Shown piece after piece: positions 4,627 through 6,994 of a stretch of 6,994 nt of DNA. The notes under the pieces were generated by a model. That model was not told the origin of the DNA, searched no databases, and worked only from the letters and a program-made list of their open reading frames with translations. Where the stretch lies: NCBI GenBank assembly GCA_937957895.1, contig CALFEZ010000005.1, forward strand, positions 1 through 6,994, written 5' to 3'. Every line of letters starts with the position of its first letter. The first letter of the stretch is position 1. The position numbers were made by a program, and so were the translations under genes. This stretch comes from an uncultured Erysipelotrichaceae bacterium. Its GTDB lineage: Bacteria; Bacillota_I; Bacilli_A; Erysipelotrichales; Erysipelotrichaceae.

Positions 4627-6228
4627 ATGAAAAAAATCCACAAACGCTTGTTATCATCCATCGTCGTAATGATGATGGCGATCACCGCAACGTTTATTCC
4701 GGGATTGTTGAATTTCAATACAGTACGTGCCGAAGGCGTTAGCCTGGATGTTGAAGTAGAATTGAACATTGGAAACAACAACAACCTTATCTCAGGAAAC
4801 CCATCCAACGGTTATGTAAAAGATGTTGACAGCACAAATAAGGTTGCCACCATCACAAGCCCGGATGGAAAGGTAGTCATTGAGATCACTGATTGGGACA
4901 TCAAACAATCAGGTAATGATAACTCAACAATGACAATCAAAGTCACCGGTGTGGGAGCTACACTAAAAAACATCAGTATCTCCGCATCACAATCTCAATC
5001 TGGTGGCGGGGATACATTGAATATCCCATTGATCGATGGAGTTGCACAACTGATCGAAGTTGGCAACAAGCTTAATTTCTTCACCTTCAAGTTTGATGTT
5101 TATACTGACTACACACTAACCTATATGATCGACGGTGAGGTTTATGGTTCACCAGTCGTGTTCAATGTTGGGGATGAGATCACTCCACCAGCACCAACTC
5201 AAGAAGGATTTACTTTCAATGGTTGGTTTGATGATGACACACTGACGACATTGTTCGAACAGTTTGATGACATGCCAGCTGGCGATCGTATCGTGTATGG
5301 AACCTGGATAGAAGACACTGTTGATCCAGTCGAGTATGACTATTTCTTCCATTATAACTATGAAGGAGCAACCGAGCATTATGCAGAGCTAACCTTTACG
5401 GAAGAAGACAACTTTGTTACTCCACCGGTAGATCCATCAAGAGAAGGATTCGATTTCCTGGGTTGGAACACCAAAGCCGATGGCAGTGGCGATGATGTAA
5501 CTGAATTTGATGAACTGGATGTAGACCTAGCTCCATACAATGTCTATGCACAATGGGCAGAGATCACCGTTGATCCTGCTGAGTACGATTATTTCTTCCA
5601 TTACAACTATGAAGGTGCAACCGAGCCTTATGCTCTGCTGACCTTTACGGAAGAAGACAACTTCGTTACTCCTCCTGCAAATCCAACCAGAGAAAACTTT
5701 GTATTTGATGGCTGGAATACCAAAGCCGATGGCAGTGGCGATGATGTAACCGAGTTCGTTGATCTGGATGTAGAATTAGCTCCATACAATGTCTATGCAC
5801 AATGGGCAGAAATTGAGGGCGAAATCGAAGATCCTGAAGTCTATGAGTACTACTTCCACTACAACTTCGAAGGTGCAACCGAGCCTTATGCTCTGCTGAC
5901 CTTTACGGAAGAAGACAACTTCGTTACTCCTCCTGCAAATCCAACCAGAGAAAACTTTGTATTTGATGGCTGGAATACCAAAGCCGATGGCAGTGGCGAT
6001 GATGTAACCGAGTTCGTTGATCTGGATGTAGAATTAGCTCCATACAATGTGTATGCACAATGGGCAGAAGTCAAGGGTGATGAGGATGAAATACCTGATA
6101 CAAGTGATTCGTCAGGACTAAAAGGCCTTGGACTGTTGGCATTGATGATGGGTCTATTGATGATCGTCGTTACACGCAAAAAAGAAGAAGAGGAAGACGA
6201 TATCATCACGATCACATTTGGTGAATAA
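4627..6228 (+). CDS. Secreted InlB B-repeat (Listeria-Bacteroides repeat) surface protein
   Basis: 533 residues from ATG 4627, preceded by GGAGG (4614-4618) at an 8-base spacing. The in-frame ATG at 4576 has no such site and would put 17 polar residues before the signal peptide. Residues 1-35 are a signal peptide (MKKIHKRLL, hydrophobic core, cleavage after TVRA). Residues 36-155 are a unique beta-rich, Asn/Ser-rich region of unknown family. Four InlB-type B repeats follow: a divergent one (about 159-231, ending FNGWFDD...VYGTWI) and three close copies (233-315, 316-401, 402-485), each with GW-N-T-K-A-D-GSG and YNVYAQWA. The C-terminus has IPDTS (489-493), a hydrophobic helix (about 500-516), RKK and then an acidic 14-residue tail. 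Anchoring by sortase or by the membrane helix is likely. Such proteins serve in adhesion or cell-surface contacts. Expression probably starts at the direct-repeat promoter at 4483-4525; the gene ends in its own terminator. Confidence 0.88.
   Translation: MKKIHKRLLSSIVVMMMAITATFIPGLLNFNTVRAEGVSLDVEVELNIGNNNNLISGNPSNGYVKDVDSTNKVATITSPDGKVVIEITDWDIKQSGNDNSTMTIKVTGVGATLKNISISASQSQSGGGDTLNIPLIDGVAQLIEVGNKLNFFTFKFDVYTDYTLTYMIDGEVYGSPVVFNVGDEITPPAPTQEGFTFNGWFDDDTLTTLFEQFDDMPAGDRIVYGTWIEDTVDPVEYDYFFHYNYEGATEHYAELTFTEEDNFVTPPVDPSREGFDFLGWNTKADGSGDDVTEFDELDVDLAPYNVYAQWAEITVDPAEYDYFFHYNYEGATEPYALLTFTEEDNFVTPPANPTRENFVFDGWNTKADGSGDDVTEFVDLDVELAPYNVYAQWAEIEGEIEDPEVYEYYFHYNFEGATEPYALLTFTEEDNFVTPPANPTRENFVFDGWNTKADGSGDDVTEFVDLDVELAPYNVYAQWAEVKGDEDEIPDTSDSSGLKGLGLLALMMGLLMIVVTRKKEEEEDDIITITFGE
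5323..6080 (+). repeat. Three tandem B repeats of 83-86 codons
   Basis: Units begin at 5323, 5572 and 5830, each with an Asp-Pro codon pair. Units 2 and 3 share 201 bases (5611-5811 and 5869-6069) with a single difference, C5793 versus G6051, a synonymous/third-position-like change within GTC/GTG Val. Unit 1 is clearly more diverged in both DNA and protein. The inter-repeat linker lengthens from TVD to EGEIED. Confidence 0.92.
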
Positions 6229-6257
6229 AACAAGCCATTCGTATCATGATCAAGCAT

Positions 6258-6287
6258 AAGAAACCAGTTAACCTGGTTTCTTTTTTT
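6258..6287 (+). terminator. Terminator of the repeat-protein gene
   Basis: AAGAAACCAG (6258-6267) pairs with CTGGTTTCTT (6273-6282) around TTAAC, with seven T in a row at 6281-6287. TGATCAA (6247-6253) and TTGATCA (6286-6292) can add an outer stem. Confidence 0.9.
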
Positions 6288-6367
6288 GATCACGTGTTCG
6301 AAAAAAAGGACAATTACCTCGATTTTCGTTTAATTATTCACAAAAAAATCGCTTTACATTTAGTAAA

Positions 6368-6402
6368 TATAACCAAATTCTAACCAACCAAGCACATAAT
6401 GA
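6368..6402 (+). promoter_or_regulatory. TAACC direct-repeat activator box with CATAATGA (copy 2)
   Basis: TATAACC and TCTAACC place TAACC at 6370-6374 and 6381-6385, an 11-base step, then 9 bases to CATAATGA (6395-6402). The core steps and the gap match copy 1 (4491-4525) exactly, and ATTC/TTTC between the repeats is also similar, whereas the surrounding DNA is not. A transcript would start near 6407 and run into the structured non-coding region and riboswitch. Confidence 0.6.
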
Positions 6403-6552
6403 TGGTAGAAACACAGCACATGCTGGCTTTTTGTGGACGAAATATAATAGTAAACAGGGGGGCAACAATCATATCGGCTACATAAACAGATGTGAAGCTA
6501 CAATAGAGATAAGTCAATCTATAATGTAAGTTTGATGGTCGAGGCGTTTGCT
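6403..6552 (+). other. Gene-free stretch with several hairpins, possible structured leader or small RNA
   Basis: No credible ORF is present on either strand. Visible structures are CAGC/GCTG (6414-6425) followed by GC-TTTTT, a weak attenuator-like hairpin; ACAT/ATGT (6480-6493); TACA-ATAGA/TCTAT-AA-TGTA (6499-6528); and GTCGAGGC/GCTTTGAC (6538-6557, two G-U pairs, GTTT loop). A TATAAT at 6443-6448 lacks a -35. The last hairpin overlaps the -35 of the riboswitch promoter. I recognise no known RNA family here. Confidence 0.35.
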
Positions 6553-6581
6553 TTGACTGCTCTATCGGTTTATTTTATAAT
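6553..6581 (+). promoter_or_regulatory. Sigma-A promoter directly before the riboswitch
   Basis: TTGACT (6553-6558) and TATAAT (6576-6581) have a 17-base spacer. Transcription would begin near 6588, about ten bases before the aptamer, so an RNA ending at the terminator would be about 100 nucleotides long. Confidence 0.8.
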
Positions 6582-6596
6582 TTAGTTACAATCAAA

Positions 6597-6670
6597 TTGG
6601 CAAACCATATGAAAGTATGGGACGCAAAGTGGGACGTCTAAAGCGCAAGCTACGATAGGTCAACTGCAAC
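6597..6670 (+). promoter_or_regulatory. Class I cyclic di-GMP (GEMM) riboswitch aptamer
   Basis: The order of conserved elements matches the Vibrio Vc2 aptamer: GGCAAACC (6599-6606), a stem CCATAT/GTATGG (6605-6610/6615-6620) capped by a GAAA tetraloop, then the core GACGCAAAG (6621-6629), followed by GTCTAAAGC and GCTACGATAGG, the Firmicute-style tetraloop-receptor arm. The second arm is closed by GAC (6633-6635) with GTC (6659-6661) and capped by AGC-GCAA-GCT (6642-6651). The basal stem is weak (GCA with TGC, then UU with AA past a bulge). Cyclic di-GMP binds at the junction in this class. The 3' arm coincides with the left arm of the terminator, pointing to ligand-promoted read-through (ON), which is inferred. 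Confidence 0.85.
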
Positions 6671-6690
6671 AATCGCGGTTGACCTTTTAT
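6658..6690 (+). terminator. Riboswitch expression-platform terminator
   Basis: GGTCAACTGC (6658-6667) pairs with GCGGTTGACC (6675-6684), ten positions with one G-T, around the loop AACAATC, followed by TTTTATGTT. The left arm is also the 3' side of the aptamer, so the two folds exclude each other. No T-tract appears on the opposite strand, so it would not end minus-strand transcripts. Confidence 0.85.
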
Positions 6691-6705
6691 GTTGATCGCA
6701 CAGAA

Positions 6706-6813
6706 TCATGAATGCATTAGTGCATGGTATTTGCTTAAAACGTCGAATGATGAATGAGGTTTAAGGGTTTCATCATTTGCACGTAGTTTGTTCATATCAA
6801 TTTCCAGGCTCAT
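6706..6813 (-). CDS. Small ORF, hypothetical 35-residue protein
   Basis: Minus-strand ORF starting MSLEIDMNKLRAND and ending ALMHS, 35 residues, hydrophilic, with no membrane segment or signal peptide. It is preceded by GGAAGGAA (6821-6828) seven bases before the ATG and begins 17 bases after the stop of the secretion-like gene, so an operon arrangement is plausible. I do not recognise the sequence. It may be a complete small protein, or the first codons of a longer gene interrupted at a recombination or assembly junction near 6690-6710. No terminator for this strand follows. Confidence 0.4.
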   Translation of the reverse strand: MSLEIDMNKLRANDETLKPHSSFDVLSKYHALMHS

Positions 6814-6830
6814 TACGTTATTCCTTCCTG

Positions 6831-6994
6831 TTAAAATGACAACATGGGGCCATAGAGGTTGCTGTAAAATGAAATAACGATTATCCCAACGACTGCGCCG
6901 ACAGCCAGAAGAATAAGCACTTTAAGGATGGTGGCTGCGGCGCGGGCTGCGGCTTGCGCTTCCCCCAAATGGTATTCGGCCACCTTCTTCAATG
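6831..6994 (-). CDS. C-terminus of a GspF/PilC-like type II secretion or type IV pilus platform protein (partial)
   Basis: Fifty-three codons and a TAA stop are visible; the gene continues beyond the window. The sequence starts LKKVAEYHLGEAQAAARAA, an amphipathic helix like the end of the second GspF domain, followed by one membrane segment (ILKVLILLAVGAVVGIIVIS) and a short tail FYSNLYGPML, the usual end of GspF/PilC polytopic inner-membrane proteins that organise pilus or pseudopilus assembly. The segment is 83 G+C of 164 by hand count and 41 of 64 in its outer part, and it uses GCC, GCG and CGC codons unlike the genes to the left. This indicates recent acquisition or a chimeric contig. The family call rests on a short stretch and is tentative; another C-terminal membrane protein is possible. 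Confidence 0.5.
   Translation of the reverse strand, partial: LKKVAEYHLGEAQAAARAAATILKVLILLAVGAVVGIIVISFYSNLYGPMLSF

Noticed and set aside
5666..6293. Long minus-strand ORFs opposite the repeat protein, and similar ones elsewhere
   Set aside because: They are shadows of the plus-strand reading frames with repetitive or unlikely composition and no ribosome binding sites or promoters.
6399..6485. 28-codon ORF beginning in CATAATGATGG
   Set aside because: It has no ribosome binding site, its start codon lies inside the putative -10, and it resembles no family I know.
6689..6757. Short plus-strand ORFs after the riboswitch terminator
   Set aside because: They have 18-22 codons, no ribosome binding sites, and overlap the better supported minus-strand ORF.
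1..6994. CRISPR arrays, tRNA, rRNA, insertion sequences
   Set aside because: No short regularly spaced repeats, no tRNA-like cloverleaf, no rRNA signature and no transposase or terminal inverted repeats were seen on either strand.

Overview
The window reads as chromosomal DNA of a low-GC Gram-positive bacterium (Bacillota; a clostridial or erysipelotrichial lineage would fit, but nothing here fixes the genus). The reasons are an RsgI-like anti-sigma protein, strong purine-rich ribosome binding sites, sigma-A promoters, T-tailed terminators, a wall- or membrane-anchored InlB-type repeat protein, and a Gram-positive style Crp/Fnr operator. The last ~160 bases differ: they are clearly richer in G+C and encode, on the minus strand, what looks like the end of a type II secretion/type IV pilus platform protein.

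Layout, left to right. (1) 3-782: membrane anti-sigma protein of the RsgI type, probably missing its cytosolic N-terminus because the window starts there; terminator at 784-817. (2) 866-3196: an oxygen/redox block. A DUF454 (YbaN-like) membrane protein overlaps by ATGA a Crp/Fnr regulator whose four cysteines line up with those of FNR. A perfect TGTGA-N6-TCACA operator sits over the regulator's stop codon, centred about 41.5 bases upstream of the predicted start site of the next gene, a DUF438-hemerythrin-PAS protein. This is the geometry of a class II activated promoter, so the regulator probably controls its neighbour. (3) 3213-4550: a monocistronic SARP/BTAD-type regulator with a C-terminal domain resembling a GGDEF domain that has lost its signature motif. 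(4) 4483-6287: a secreted protein with four InlB-type B repeats (two almost identical in DNA) and an atypical C-terminal anchor. (5) 6288-6705: a long non-coding stretch with a second copy of the promoter-like motif found before the repeat protein, several hairpins, a good sigma-A promoter, a class I cyclic di-GMP (GEMM) riboswitch and its terminator. (6) 6706-6994, minus strand: a 35-codon ORF and the 3' end of a GspF/PilC-like gene, both facing the riboswitch.

How it may work together (inference). The two promoter-like motifs share TAACC direct repeats 11 bp apart placed 9 bp before CATAATGA. That is the architecture expected for an OmpR/SARP-family activator, and a SARP gene lies directly upstream of the first copy. 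The surface protein and the downstream RNA region would then form one regulon, with cyclic di-GMP as a second input through the riboswitch. The riboswitch has no recognisable gene behind it. Either it makes an antisense transcript into the minus-strand secretion gene, or the window crosses a recombination or assembly junction near 6690-6710.
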